From: Paraburkholderia translucens
GTDB lineage: Bacteria; Pseudomonadota; Gammaproteobacteria; Burkholderiales; Burkholderiaceae
Assembly (NCBI RefSeq): GCF_020881035.1
Contig: NZ_JAJITC010000001.1
Span: forward strand, 124,001 to 188,000
Direction: 5' to 3'
DNA length: 64,000 nucleotides
Below are positions 16,264 to 25,973 of this stretch, piece by piece; the first letter of the stretch is position 1; every line of letters begins with the position of its first letter. A program made the position numbers and the translations under genes. Below the pieces are notes generated by a model. That model saw only the letters and a list, made by a program, of their open reading frames with translations. It was not told the origin of the DNA and made no database searches.

Positions 16264-18285
16264 TCAGCCTTTCAGAAGCCGCCACAGCGTGGTTCGGCCG
16301 ATGCCGAGCGCGCGGCTCGCGGCCGCTCGGTTGCCGCCCGATCGCTCGAGGGCGTGCAGCGCGTCCTCGCGGGTTGGCGTGGCGCGGGGCGCCGTGCGGC
16401 TGGACGGCGCGTCCTGCGGCGCGGGAGTCAGCCGCTCGACGCCGCGTGGTCCAATTCGCGCGAATTCGGGAAACACCGCCTGCCAGTCTGGCAAGGCGTT
16501 GGCGGGCAAGTTCCCGGACAGGTCGCCAGTCACCTCACCGACATGGATAGCCGCGCGCGCGAGCAGATTTTCCAGTTCGCGGACGTTGCCAGGCCACGCA
16601 TAGTTCTCGAAAAGCGGATCGAGAAACGCGAGCACCCGTTCGAGCGCCGCCGGCGGCAGACCGTACTGCAGCGCGCTGCGCTCGAGCAGATGCCGCGCCA
16701 GCGGCGCGATGTCGGCGCGGCGTTCGCGCAGGGGCGGCAATTTTATCTGAAGCAGATTCAGCCGGAAATACAGGTCCGCGCGAAACGCGCCCTGCTCGAC
16801 GAGCGCATGCAGGTCGCGGTGCGTCGCGGCGATCACGCGCACATCGACCGGTGTGGCACGGCCCGCGCCGAGCTTCATCACCTCGCGTTCCTGCAGCACG
16901 CGCAACAGCCGGCTTTGCAGCGCCGCCGGCATTTCGCCGATTTCATCGAGAAAGATTGTGCCGGTATGGGCGATTTCAAACAGCCCCGGCTTGCCACCGC
17001 GACGCGCGCCGGTGAACGCCCCCTCCTCGTGCCCGAACAGCTCGCTTTCGATCAGCCCCTCGGGCAGCGCCGCGCAGTTGAACGCGACGAACGGATTGCC
17101 GCGCCGCCGGCTCGCGTTGTGGATGCCCTGCGCGACCAGTTCCTTGCCGGTGCCGCTTTCGCCCGTCAGAAGCACGGTCGCGTCATGCGCGGCGCCCGCG
17201 CGCGCGAGCCGGCGCACGCGCTCGAGCGCCCCCGAATCGCCGATCAGATCGTCGAGCCGGTGCCGCGCGACCAGATGCCTCGGTCGCTGGCTGGTGCGCA
17301 GCGAACGGTCGATCCGTTGCGCGACGAGCGCATCCTGCGCGGTCACGACGAAACCCGAGCGCGTGCCCTGCTCGACGATCGGCACGCAGTTGACGATCAG
17401 CGCACGGCCGCCGAGCTGTTCGATGCGTTCGTCGACCGCCTGCCCGGCGGCGCGCGTCTCTCGCAACAGCGGCCCGAGCGCGCGCGCGACCCGCGCGGGG
17501 GTGTCCTCGTCGTCCTTCGGGAACGCCTGCGCGGCGCCGAGACCGAGCAGGTCGAGCATCGCCGGGTTGACGGCTTCGAGCTGGCCCGCTTCGTCGAACG
17601 CGGCGACGCCGTCGCGCAGATGCGCGACGATCGTATTCAGGCGTCCCCGCTTCGATTCCTTCTCGCGGCTCACACGCGCCAGTTCGACCGAGCGCTCGAA
17701 CGCTTCTTCCACCGCGGCGAGCGAGTACAGGAACACGCTGTCCATGCCGGCCTGTTGCGCCAGATCGCAGGCCATGCCCGCCCCGACGACGACGCGGCAG
17801 CCTTGCGCGGCGAGCTGATCGACCGCGAGCCGCACTTCGTCGATCGAACGGTACGCGCGTTGCCGCAGATCGACGTTCAGCAGCGGGCCCAGGTCGGCCA
17901 GTTCCTGCGCGATCGCTTCATGCAGCACCAGTCCGATCCGCGCTTGCGGCCACGCGGCGGTGGCGCGCGTGATCGCGCTCAACACGTCGAAGCCGTTCAC
18001 CTTGACCATCACGACCGGCACGCTGAGGTTTTCGCGCAGATACGCGCCGTTCGAGCCGGCGGACAGCACGACATCGACCGAACCCGCGTCCACATAGGCT
18101 TGCAGCGCGGCGACCGCCGCGCCGTAACCCTCCCGCACCGTGAAGAATTTCGCCCGGCCGGCATAGCGCGGCGCCACCGCCTCGCAAAGCGATTGCAGCC
18201 GGCTGATACTGACGAGTGCGACCCCGGGGCGGCCAGCATCGACCGTGGGACTCGGGATCGTGACGAATGGCGTGAACGTGGACAC
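16264..18285 (-). CDS. PrpR-like sigma-54-dependent activator
   Basis: A 673-residue bacterial enhancer-binding protein. The N-terminal third is a PrpR_N-type ligand-sensing domain (about residues 30-190), followed by a PAS-like segment (about 205-320), an AAA+ domain with Walker A GESGTGKE and an intact sigma-54 contact loop [11 protein letters not shown], and a Fis-type helix-turn-helix at the end ([20 protein letters not shown]). PrpR normally senses 2-methylcitrate and controls prpBCD. Here it is divergent from a single PEP mutase/isocitrate lyase family gene whose upstream region has a -24/-12 promoter, so that gene is the likely target. The signal may be a different small carboxylate. 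Confidence 0.85.
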   Translation of the reverse strand: MSTFTPFVTIPSPTVDAGRPGVALVSISRLQSLCEAVAPRYAGRAKFFTVREGYGAAVAALQAYVDAGSVDVVLSAGSNGAYLRENLSVPVVMVKVNGFDVLSAITRATAAWPQARIGLVLHEAIAQELADLGPLLNVDLRQRAYRSIDEVRLAVDQLAAQGCRVVVGAGMACDLAQQAGMDSVFLYSLAAVEEAFERSVELARVSREKESKRGRLNTIVAHLRDGVAAFDEAGQLEAVNPAMLDLLGLGAAQAFPKDDEDTPARVARALGPLLRETRAAGQAVDERIEQLGGRALIVNCVPIVEQGTRSGFVVTAQDALVAQRIDRSLRTSQRPRHLVARHRLDDLIGDSGALERVRRLARAGAAHDATVLLTGESGTGKELVAQGIHNASRRRGNPFVAFNCAALPEGLIESELFGHEEGAFTGARRGGKPGLFEIAHTGTIFLDEIGEMPAALQSRLLRVLQEREVMKLGAGRATPVDVRVIAATHRDLHALVEQGAFRADLYFRLNLLQIKLPPLRERRADIAPLARHLLERSALQYGLPPAALERVLAFLDPLFENYAWPGNVRELENLLARAAIHVGEVTGDLSGNLPANALPDWQAVFPEFARIGPRGVERLTPAPQDAPSSRTAPRATPTREDALHALERSGGNRAAASRALGIGRTTLWRLLKG

Positions 18286-18302
18286 CGCGGCTCTCCCTCA
18301 TC

Positions 18303-18336
18303 GAAACGTTTCGAGAAACGTTTCATGAAACGTTTC
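18303..18336. promoter_or_regulatory. Three GAAACGTTTC palindromes at 12-bp period
   Basis: The perfect palindrome GAAACGTTTC occurs at 18303-18312, 18315-18324 and 18327-18336, separated by two bases each. The array lies just upstream of the activator gene and about 85-120 bases upstream of the -24/-12 promoter of the divergent enzyme gene, the usual place for enhancer sites of a sigma-54 activator. It is probably the binding array of the PrpR-like protein and may also autoregulate it. Confidence 0.7.
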
Positions 18337-18420
18337 AGCGATTGTGCCACGAACCTCCCCGCCAGGCCCATTTCGCGCAAACCCTTGTTCCACAGGCGCG
18401 CGCCGCGAAACACCAGGCAA

Positions 18421-18435
18421 TGGCACGCTTCCTGC
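18421..18435 (+). promoter_or_regulatory. Sigma-54 (-24/-12) promoter for the PEP mutase family gene
   Basis: TGGCAC-GCTTC-CTGC matches the TGGCAY-N5-TTGC consensus at nine of ten informative positions, with the GG and GC elements correctly spaced. The start codon it serves is about 50 bases downstream at 18486. Confidence 0.75.
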
Positions 18436-18485
18436 AAAATGTCGCCCGCGTTCCACTACCGAATTCCCTTCTGGAGACCCGCATC

Positions 18486-19370
18486 ATGACCACCACTTCC
18501 GCCACCCGCCGCGTAGCCTTCCGCGCCAAGGTCAACCAGCGCCAGGGCCTGCTCGTGCCCGGCGCATTCAATGCGATGAGCGCGCGCGTGATCGAAGACG
18601 CCGGCTTCGAGGCGGTCTATATCACCGGCGCGGGCGTCACCAACATGTCGCTCGGCCTGCCCGACCTCGGCTTTATCGGCCTCGCGGAAGTCGCCGAGCA
18701 CACCGCGCGCATCCGCGACGCGGTCGCGCTGCCGCTGATCGTCGATGCCGACACGGGCTTCGGCAATGCGCTGAACGTGCGCCAGACCGTGCGCGTGCTA
18801 GAGCGCAGCGGCGCCGACGTGATCCAGTTCGAAGACCAGGTGATGCCGAAGAAATGCGGCCACTTCTCGGGCAAGGAAGTCGTCGCGGCGAGCGAGATGG
18901 TCGGCAAGATCCGCGCGGCGGTCGACGCGCGCGAAGACGCGAACCTGCAGATCATGGCGCGCACCGACGCGGCGGCGGTCCACGGCATCGAGGACGCGAT
19001 CGAGCGCGGCCATCGCTTCATCGAGGCGGGCGCCGACATCCTGTTTATCGAGGCGACCGAATCGCTGGCCGACATCGAGCGCCTGCCCGGACTGTTCGAC
19101 GTGCCGCAGCTGATCAACATCGTGATCGGCGGCAAAACGCCGGTGCAATCGCGCGACGCACTCGCGAAACTCGGCTACGGCATCGTGCTGTATGCGAACG
19201 CGGCGCTGCAAGGCGCGGTGCTCGGCATGCAGCGCGCGCTCGGCACGTTGCAAAGCAACGGCCGCCTCGACGAGGACGCGACGATCGTCGCGCCGTTCAG
19301 CGAGCGCCAGCGGCTCGTCAACAAGCCGCTGTATGACCGGCTGGACAAGGAGTACGCGGCGAAGGACTGA
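18486..19370 (+). CDS. Isocitrate lyase/PEP mutase superfamily enzyme
   Basis: A 294-residue TIM-barrel enzyme that makes or breaks C-C or P-C bonds in small 2-oxo acids. Visible motifs are the metal-binding DADTGFGN and the active-site loop KKCGHFSGK. Methylisocitrate lyase (PrpB) usually has KRCGH plus a different loop, so this is more like the oxaloacetate decarboxylase or dimethylmalate lyase branch. Its divergent PrpR-like regulator would otherwise suggest PrpB, but prpC and prpD are absent. The start at 18486 follows a GGAGACC ribosome binding site. Expression is expected to need sigma-54. Confidence 0.82.
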   Translation: MTTTSATRRVAFRAKVNQRQGLLVPGAFNAMSARVIEDAGFEAVYITGAGVTNMSLGLPDLGFIGLAEVAEHTARIRDAVALPLIVDADTGFGNALNVRQTVRVLERSGADVIQFEDQVMPKKCGHFSGKEVVAASEMVGKIRAAVDAREDANLQIMARTDAAAVHGIEDAIERGHRFIEAGADILFIEATESLADIERLPGLFDVPQLINIVIGGKTPVQSRDALAKLGYGIVLYANAALQGAVLGMQRALGTLQSNGRLDEDATIVAPFSERQRLVNKPLYDRLDKEYAAKD

Positions 19371-19604
19371 GGCACGGCCCGCGGCGCGCTGAGCGCTGCC
19401 GCGATATGCGGCCCTTTATTGCGCTAGGATTCAGGGTTGGCCGCCCCGGCCCCTGCGCCGGCCCGTTCTCGCGGATGCCGGCAGACACACGAAACGCAAT
19501 CGAAAGGCAGTCGCAAACACCATGAAGTCACACTCTTCGCGCGCTTCGCGCCGGGCCGTCAATGGACTTTTCGCGCCCTTGCGCGCGGCACGGGAGATCG
19601 CGCG

Positions 19605-21044
19605 ATGAGCAGCAGCGGTATCCGCAACGCGCACGTGGGCTGGCTGCCGTACATCGTCGCGGCCACCTTCTTCATGGAGTACCTCGACACCACGGTGATC
19701 GCCACCGCGCTGCCGCAGATGGCGCATTCTTTCGGCGTCGGCCCGAACAGCCTGAGCCTCGGCATGACCGCCTACATGCTGGCGCTCGCGATCTTCATCC
19801 CGGCGAGCGGCTGGGTCGCCGACCGCTGCGGCGCGCGCACCGTGTTCGTCAGCGCGATCGGCGTGTTCACGGTGGCTTCGGTGCTGTGCGGGCTGTCGCA
19901 GGACGTGCCTGAGTTCACGGCCGCGCGGCTGCTGCAAGGCATCGGCGGCGCGATGATGGTGCCGGTCGGCCGCCTGATCGTGGTCCGCAGCACCGAAAAA
20001 GCCCGCTTGATGCAGGCGATCTCGACCATCACGTGGCCCGCCATCGCCGCGCCGGTGGTCGGCCCGCCGATCGGCGGCTTCATCACGACGTACGCGTCGT
20101 GGCGCTGGATTTTCCTGCTGAACGTGCCGTTCGGCCTCGCGGCCATCGCCGTCGCGCTCGCCATCGTGCCGAACCTGCGCGGTACCGAACGCAAGCCGCT
20201 CGATGTCGTCGGTCTGCTGCTGAGCGGCGTCGCGCTCACCGCGATCCTGTACGGCGCGGAACTGGCGAGCCAGCCTGAGGCGAATCCGTGGCTCGCGGTC
20301 GCGCTCGTGGCGGGCGGCCTGGTAGCCGGCGCGATCGCGTTCCTGCACGCGAAGCACCATTCGCATCCGCTCGTCGACGTATCGACGCTGAAGGTGCCCA
20401 CGTTCTCGGTGACGGTCATTACGGGGTCGTTCACGCGCATCGGCATCGGCGCGGTGCCTTATCTCATGCCGCTGCTGTTCCAGGTCGGCTTTGGTCTGTC
20501 GGCGTTCCGCTCGGGTCTGCTGCTGCTCGCGAGCGCGGTCGGCAACCTCGGCATGAAGGCGCTGACCACGCGCATCCTGCAGCGCTACGGCTTCCGGATG
20601 GTGTCGATCGTCGACGTGGCGGCGGCCGGCATTTTCATCATCGCGTGCGGACTGCTGACACCCGACGTCCCCCTCGCCGTCGTCCTGATCGTCGTATTCG
20701 TGTACGGGGTCACGCGCTCGATGCAGTTTTCGACGCTCGCGACCCTCGCCTACGCCGACATCCCGCAGCCGCAGATGAGCGCGGCCAGCACGTTGTGGAG
20801 CGCGGCCATGCAAATGACGATCGGTCTCGGCATCGCGTACGGCGCGGTGTCGCTGCGCATCGCGGCATTGTTCAATGGCGAGACGAGCGGCCACGTGTTC
20901 ACGCTCGACGACTTCCGCCTCGCGTTCCTGTTCGCCGGCGTGCTGACGCTGCTGTCCGTGGTCGGCTATATCGGGCTCGCGCACGATGCCGGACAGAGCA
21001 TCGGCGGGGGGGCGCGCGGCGCCGGGAATACGGCGAAGGGCTAG
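19605..21044 (+). CDS. MFS drug-efflux transporter, DHA2 (EmrB/QacA) type
   Basis: A 479-residue inner-membrane transporter with about 14 predicted membrane segments, expected to export toxic compounds with the proton gradient. The first segment holds the DHA2 motif EYLDTTVIATALPQMA and the loop motif SGWVADRCGART matches MFS motif A; motif C-like glycines occur in APVVGPPIGGFI. The ATG at 19605 places the first segment correctly. It has no membrane-fusion partner nearby, so it probably works alone. The substrate is unknown. Confidence 0.85.
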   Translation: MSSSGIRNAHVGWLPYIVAATFFMEYLDTTVIATALPQMAHSFGVGPNSLSLGMTAYMLALAIFIPASGWVADRCGARTVFVSAIGVFTVASVLCGLSQDVPEFTAARLLQGIGGAMMVPVGRLIVVRSTEKARLMQAISTITWPAIAAPVVGPPIGGFITTYASWRWIFLLNVPFGLAAIAVALAIVPNLRGTERKPLDVVGLLLSGVALTAILYGAELASQPEANPWLAVALVAGGLVAGAIAFLHAKHHSHPLVDVSTLKVPTFSVTVITGSFTRIGIGAVPYLMPLLFQVGFGLSAFRSGLLLLASAVGNLGMKALTTRILQRYGFRMVSIVDVAAAGIFIIACGLLTPDVPLAVVLIVVFVYGVTRSMQFSTLATLAYADIPQPQMSAASTLWSAAMQMTIGLGIAYGAVSLRIAALFNGETSGHVFTLDDFRLAFLFAGVLTLLSVVGYIGLAHDAGQSIGGGARGAGNTAKG

Positions 21045-21079
21045 GCAGACGCAGTGGGCGAAAGGCTGACCGCACGCGC

Positions 21080-21559
21080 CTACTCGCGCCGCAACTGCCC
21101 GCGATAATGCAGCAGTCCCCGGCGCGCCTGCTGCCTGAGCATCCGCTGCACGAACGGCGACCAGCCGAACAGCGTGCCGCGCACGCCCATCGCCTGCCGC
21201 ATCCACAGCCACAGATCGAAGCGGTCGCGATGCTCGACGATCAGCCCGTCGCGGAACACGAAGCGTGCGTCTATCCGGTTCACGACGTCGCGCCCCGTCT
21301 GGACGAAACGGTAGCGCGCCACCCACTGTGCGCGGCCGGTGCGGTCGTTCGCCTCGATGTCGCTGAAGGTCAGCGTGAAGTCCTGCGCGTGCTTGACGAG
21401 CATGCGCCACATATCGCGCACTTCGTCGCCGACCAGTTCCCCGAAGGCGGGGTCGCTGAAAACGGCGTCGTCGGCGTAACAGGCAACCATGGTCTCGGCG
21501 TCGCGCTGCTGGAAGGCGGTGTAGAAACGTTCGATCAGCTCGGTGTTGGGATGGCTCAT
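21080..21559 (-). CDS. SnoaL-like / NTF2-fold protein
   Basis: A 159-residue protein with the SnoaL-like fold of the NTF2 superfamily (MSHPNTELIERFYTAFQQRD, then MVACYADDAVFSDPAFGEL). Members are small cone-shaped proteins that act as isomerases or simply bind ligands. The C-terminal 30 residues are basic and probably unstructured. It converges on the MFS transporter gene with 35 bases between stops. No specific reaction can be assigned. Confidence 0.78.
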   Translation of the reverse strand: MSHPNTELIERFYTAFQQRDAETMVACYADDAVFSDPAFGELVGDEVRDMWRMLVKHAQDFTLTFSDIEANDRTGRAQWVARYRFVQTGRDVVNRIDARFVFRDGLIVEHRDRFDLWLWMRQAMGVRGTLFGWSPFVQRMLRQQARRGLLHYRGQLRRE

Positions 21560-21751
21560 TGATGTCGTGTGGTGTATTGCGGGAGCGCGTCGTGCGCGAG
21601 CATGAGACGCGCCGCGCTCCGAAAAAACAGCCCGCGCGCGGCAGGCCGCGGGCACGGCGCACACGATAACGGAAAACGCCGTGAATGGGGGACCGGCGCG
21701 AGGCGAGGACGGATCGCGGGACATAGCCGCACGCGCACGGGGAAAGTTGAA

Positions 21752-23209
21752 TCAGACTTCGTCCGCATACGCGCGGCCGCGAATCTCGGCCAGCGACGAA
21801 TCCACCAGCAGGCGGCCCGTGTCAAACACCGTCGCGAGCACTTCGTCCCACTCGCCCGCCACCGTTCGCTCGTCCCACATGACCGGCAACGTGACCGTCC
21901 GGTACTCGCCGGTGCGGCGATGGCGCAGCAGCGTGAGCCGGCCTTTCTTCGAGCGCTTGCCGTGATCCGTGACCGGGTCCTTCGACACATCGTGCCATGT
22001 GTCGCCAAGCCGGATCGCCGAACATTTCATCGCGAAACGCTGGGTATCGCGGTTGATCTGCTGCAATAGCGCGCCACCCATGCCGAATACGATGTTGTCG
22101 GCGGCGAAGCCGGCTTCGTCCATCGCGGCGAGAATCGCGCCGATCGCTTCCGGGTTCACGCTGTCGCCCTGAATCACGCGCACATGATTGAGCACGCGCC
22201 GCCCCTTGCTGTTCGTCTGCGTTCCGAACGACGCCTCCAGCGTGCGCAGCGTATGCAGCACGATCGTGCAAGGATCGCCCGAGTCCGGGCGAATCACGAG
22301 CGTGCCGCCGGAATCGAGCACCGCCTGCTTCAGCTCGGTGCACCATGCGTCGAGCGCGGCGAACAGGTCGTAGGAGTCGGACACCACCGAAACGATCGCG
22401 CCCGGCTTGCCGAAGCGCGCGATCATGTTGCGATACGCGTCGATCTCGCGCTCGCGGCCCCACGCCGTGATCGTGCTGTGCTCGGCCGCCGGCACCGAGA
22501 ACGCGGCCATGCTGTCGTGGTAGTAGTGATTCGCCGCGAGCACGCCGAGCACCGTATCCGAGCCCATGAAGCTGACAAGATGCGCCGCGCCCCCGATCGC
22601 CGCCGACTCCGCGCTCGACACGCCGCGTGCGCCGAAATCGTGCAGCTTGAACGGCAGTTGCGAGAGATCGTCGCTGCTCTTTAGCAGGGCGGCGCGGATC
22701 GTCTGGCGCAGATGCCAGCTTTGCGTCGCGACCGTGATCGGATACCACACGCGCATCACCATCGTCTCCAGGTACGACGCGAGCCAGAACACGTGCGGAT
22801 CGTCGCATTCGACGGTGACGAGCACGTTGTGCGTCGGCACGACCGAGCCTTCGGGCACCGCGCGAATCCGCACCGGCAGATAGCCGCCGTATTGCCGGAC
22901 GACATAGCGCCAGCCCGCTTCGTTGAACGGCTCGCCGTGCGCGCTGAAGAAGGCGCGGGCCTGGTCGATCATCGCGCCCGTGACCGGCCGGCACAGGTAC
23001 GACTTCAGCAGCATCTGCAAGCCGAAGAACAGCGTGCGGTCATACCGTCCGCCGCGCGATTCGATGTACGAGAACATCGCCGACGCATCGGGCGGATATT
23101 GCAGATAGTGTGATGCCTTGTACGAATCCGTATTCAGAATCGGATTGGACAGGATCGACACGAGGTCGGTCAAACCCTGCGCACGTTGCATGGACGGCTC
23201 GGCGCTCAC
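21752..23209 (-). CDS. nadV: Nicotinamide phosphoribosyltransferase (NAMPT/NadV type)
   Basis: A 485-residue enzyme that joins nicotinamide to PRPP to give NMN, a one-step NAD salvage route. Family motifs are plain: ILNTDSYKASHYLQYPP at the N-terminus, HDFGARGVSSAESAAIGG in the middle, VIRPDSGDPC for phosphoribosyl binding and GMGGALLQQINRDTQRFAMK near the C-terminus. I use the GTG at 23209 because a GAGAAAA ribosome binding site precedes it; an ATG at 23191 is the alternative. No nudix or nadM-type gene is adjacent. Confidence 0.88.
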   Translation of the reverse strand: MSAEPSMQRAQGLTDLVSILSNPILNTDSYKASHYLQYPPDASAMFSYIESRGGRYDRTLFFGLQMLLKSYLCRPVTGAMIDQARAFFSAHGEPFNEAGWRYVVRQYGGYLPVRIRAVPEGSVVPTHNVLVTVECDDPHVFWLASYLETMVMRVWYPITVATQSWHLRQTIRAALLKSSDDLSQLPFKLHDFGARGVSSAESAAIGGAAHLVSFMGSDTVLGVLAANHYYHDSMAAFSVPAAEHSTITAWGREREIDAYRNMIARFGKPGAIVSVVSDSYDLFAALDAWCTELKQAVLDSGGTLVIRPDSGDPCTIVLHTLRTLEASFGTQTNSKGRRVLNHVRVIQGDSVNPEAIGAILAAMDEAGFAADNIVFGMGGALLQQINRDTQRFAMKCSAIRLGDTWHDVSKDPVTDHGKRSKKGRLTLLRHRRTGEYRTVTLPVMWDERTVAGEWDEVLATVFDTGRLLVDSSLAEIRGRAYADEV

Positions 23210-23361
23210 GTGATTTTCTCGCTGGACTGGGCGGACCGCGCAAGCCGGTCCGGCGCCAAAACATGCCGGGACTCACCCGAAACTTCACCTTACTCCGGTA
23301 CGCGCGGAAGTGCTCGTCGTCGAAATCAGGCAATGCACGCGCGTTCCATATGTCAGCAAAC

Positions 23362-24561
23362 CTAGGCGCCAGGCTTCAATTGCGGCGGCAGGTCCGGCCC
23401 GGTCGCGGACAGCCGGACGAGCCTCCTGCGGCGCTCGGCACCCGGCGGCCATAGCATGTTCGCGAGCAGGCCGATGCCTTGCGCGAGCCCGCTGTCGCGC
23501 GCGGATGCTACGAGCGGCACGCCGCGGCGCAGCGCGTCGTCGACGCTCTGATCGTCGCGCGGCAGTTGATGCGCAACCTTCGCGCCGAGCGTGCGTTCGA
23601 GCATCGGCAGATTGATCTGCGCGTTCTTGTCGTACTGGTTGACGACGACCCGCACCTTGCTGGCCGGATGCCCCAACTCGCGAAAGATATCGAGCATGCG
23701 GCGCCCGCCATGCAGGTACAACGGATTCTGCCGCACGACCATAGAGATCGCGTCGCTATGGGCGAGCGCCCGGACGGTCGATGGATTCAGGCTCGTGCCG
23801 ACGTCGATCAGCACGGCGTCGTAGCGCTCGCGCACGAGCGTCAGAATGCGTTCGAGTTGTGCGGGCGACAGTTCGGCGGCCTTCAGCGGATCGCCCGCGC
23901 CGGCGAGCAGATCGAGGTTCGCGCGCACTCGCATGGTGCACGCGTCGAACAGCGCCGCGTCGAATTGCTCGTTGCGCGAACACAGATCGGCGAGCGTCAT
24001 CGGCGGCGGCCGATTCGCCATCAGCAGACTCGCGTCGGCGAATTGCTGGTTCAGATCGATCAGCAGCACGCGCCTGTCGCGCCGCGCGGCGAGCGCCCAC
24101 GCGAGGTTGACCGCGATCAGCGTCGTTCCGCTGCCGCCCTTGCTCGACGCCAACGCCACGACACGTGCGCCGCGCCGCCCGGGCCCGCGGCGCTGCATGT
24201 CGATTTTCGCGAGCACGTCGCCGACGGCTTGATGATCGAGCGGCCACGACAGCACGCGCCGCACGCCGACGCGCAACGCCGCGCCGGTCAGCGCGGCGGA
24301 CGGCCGCGGCGTCACCAGCATGCAATTGAGCGTCGGCGCGCTGGCGAGCGTTTGTCCGATGCCGTCGAGCGCCGGGGCGTTCAGATTGGCGTCGTCGACG
24401 ATCAGCAGGTCCGCGCTGCGGACCATGCGCGCATGCATCGGCAATTGCCGGACCGACCCGTACGCGGTGCACAGCCGGTAACGCACGCCGCTCTCTTCGA
24501 GGCAAGCGACGATGCACTGCGCGTTTTCAATGCTGGCGGCAATCAGGAAGATGTCGATCAT
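23362..24561 (-). CDS. CpaE/TadZ-like pilus assembly ATPase, solitary
   Basis: A 399-residue MinD/ParA-type ATPase with an N-terminal receiver-like domain (about 1-125) lacking obvious phosphorylation residues, then a deviant Walker A motif SSKGGSGTT and the ATPase fold. CpaE/TadZ proteins place the Tad (Flp) pilus machine at the cell pole. No other tad or flp gene is in the window, so it is an orphan copy or one serving a distant locus. A perfect leftward -24/-12 promoter lies about 690 bases upstream. It is separated by 152 bases from nadV. Confidence 0.82.
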   Translation of the reverse strand: MIDIFLIAASIENAQCIVACLEESGVRYRLCTAYGSVRQLPMHARMVRSADLLIVDDANLNAPALDGIGQTLASAPTLNCMLVTPRPSAALTGAALRVGVRRVLSWPLDHQAVGDVLAKIDMQRRGPGRRGARVVALASSKGGSGTTLIAVNLAWALAARRDRRVLLIDLNQQFADASLLMANRPPPMTLADLCSRNEQFDAALFDACTMRVRANLDLLAGAGDPLKAAELSPAQLERILTLVRERYDAVLIDVGTSLNPSTVRALAHSDAISMVVRQNPLYLHGGRRMLDIFRELGHPASKVRVVVNQYDKNAQINLPMLERTLGAKVAHQLPRDDQSVDDALRRGVPLVASARDSGLAQGIGLLANMLWPPGAERRRRLVRLSATGPDLPPQLKPGA

Positions 24562-25003
24562 GTCAGCTCTGCGGCGCTCGGCGCGTCATGCATGAGTTCT
24601 TATTCAAGGCGTCTTTCGCGACTGACGACGCGGGCTACCGCGCGGGCGCGCTGCCGGTCAGCGATGACATGAAAACCATCAGCCGGCGGGTAGAGCGTCA
24701 AACGTCGCTGTCGTCGTCGGCGGCGCCGCTCCGCCGCGCCGCGTCGAGCGCATCGCGGCAGCGCCCCGGCCGTTGATCCAGGTCGCCGTGCCCGTGCCAA
24801 CTCACGGACACGGCACCCGGTTCATCTCGTCCATTCGTCTCTCTGCGGAGACTATGGCCGCTCTCCCCGCTTCGTCGCGCCGGCTGGTCCCGGGCCGGCG
24901 CGGCCCCTACTGTTTCCCGGCGTGTCGCGCGCAATATTCGCCCGCGCCTTGCCTGTCGTTATCGCCATCCTTTTCGCGTCGCCAGGACAAAAAGTCGAAA
25001 AAG

Positions 25004-25223
25004 AAAAAACGGCGAAGCCGATGCCTTTGTCGTCCCGATTTGAATGGCCGTCATGCCGGTCCGCCACCCATCCGCTTTTGTGACGTATTTAAGAAGGCCC
25101 CGCCGCGCTCCCGCAAACACCCGATGTCTCCCCGAACTGCCTGCGAGCGACCTTTTCACCGCTGGTCTTTTCAAATCCCGTTTTCCCCATAACGTCGACC
25201 AGGCGGCAAACCGCATTTTTGTA
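25004..25223 (-). ncRNA. Candidate sigma-54-driven small RNA (~220 nt)
   Basis: Defined by a perfect -24/-12 promoter at 25234-25249 (expected start near 25223) and a leftward terminator-like element: stem CGGC/GCCG with a three-base loop (25010-25020) followed, on the transcribed strand, by six T and then a further T-rich stretch. No plausible protein is encoded. The stem is short, so read-through toward the cpaE-like gene is also possible. No known RNA family is recognised. Confidence 0.35.
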
Positions 25224-25233
25224 CCATCCTTAT

Positions 25234-25249
25234 TGCAACGGTTATGCCA
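25234..25249 (-). promoter_or_regulatory. Perfect sigma-54 (-24/-12) promoter, leftward
   Basis: Read on the minus strand the sequence is TGGCATAACCGTTGCA, matching TGGCAYR-N4-TTGCW at every informative position. It points away from the VpsR-like activator gene at 25974 and toward the cpaE-like gene. Confidence 0.8.
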
Positions 25250-25973
25250 ACATCCTTTCGAATCGGTGAGAAACCCGTCCAGGCTTCAGGCCATCGAAAA
25301 ATCGGCCCGACTTTCGAGGCGGCGTAAGCCGCGCTGAAAGTGTGGCCCGGCGCGCATTGATTCGTTTGTGACACGCGCTTCGCCGCGCGCAGGCGGTTGT
25401 TGCGGCTGCGCGAGACCGACAAGGCGTCCTCTCGGCGCGGCAAAGCGCATTCGACGCGTGCTGTCCAATCTGTCGCAAGCATGAAACATGGCCGCTCACG
25501 TCCCGTCCGGTTTTTCCACGCCTTAACGCCCCGGCAAATGCCATGCAATGTGCGATGCCTCGCATAACCGGACTTGACGACTATTTCATTAGTGGTCCAT
25601 GTGAATCCGAAAACCACGAAATGCGTCTTCGATCCATATTTCTTTGTGTGGCGCTTTCAGGCGCTTTCGCTTATCGTTAGACCATGCGCCAATCAGAGCG
25701 TCTGTATCAGACCAACGAGGCAAACCACAGCTCAATTGGTTTTCACGATTCGGGGATAAAGTCGCCGGGCAGTTTCAGCAATGAACGTAAGTACGCCGCC
25801 ATTGCATGAAGCCGTCCGCCCTTCAGCGCGTTGCGCTTTACGCCGCGCTTTCGGTGGATCCCTTGTTCGTGATCGCTGCAGCCGTGAATGCGTCGCGGCC
25901 GGAATGCTGCCGGTGGCCGCCTGAATTTCCATGAGTCGCAGAGCAGTCCTGACGGACCGAACCCGGGGGTACC

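Larger units (their letters stand above)
24562..25973. other. 1.4-kb non-coding region between cpaE-like and VpsR-like genes
   Basis: No open frame here looks like a real gene on either strand; those present lack coding bias and recognisable content. It contains a perfect leftward sigma-54 promoter (25234-25249), a leftward terminator-like hairpin (25004-25020), and an imperfect hairpin at about 25311-25340. The part from 25560 to 25760 is AT-richer and holds a short tandem GGCGCTTTC motif. The region must also contain the promoter for the rightward activator gene at 25974. Confidence 0.55.

Noticed and set aside
18303-18336. Three regularly spaced repeats as a CRISPR-like array
   Set aside because: Repeats are only 10 bp with 2-bp spacers, and lie at a regulator-target intergenic region; they fit an operator array.
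19431-21662. Very long antisense frames, for example here and at 16354-18489 and 37334-39577
   Set aside because: They are mirror images of real high-GC genes, arginine- and histidine-rich, with no domain signatures.
24959-25216. An 85-aa leftward frame starting just after the expected sigma-54 transcript start
   Set aside because: Its ribosome binding site would lie upstream of the predicted transcript start, and the protein lacks any recognisable feature; it does not resemble a Flp pilin.
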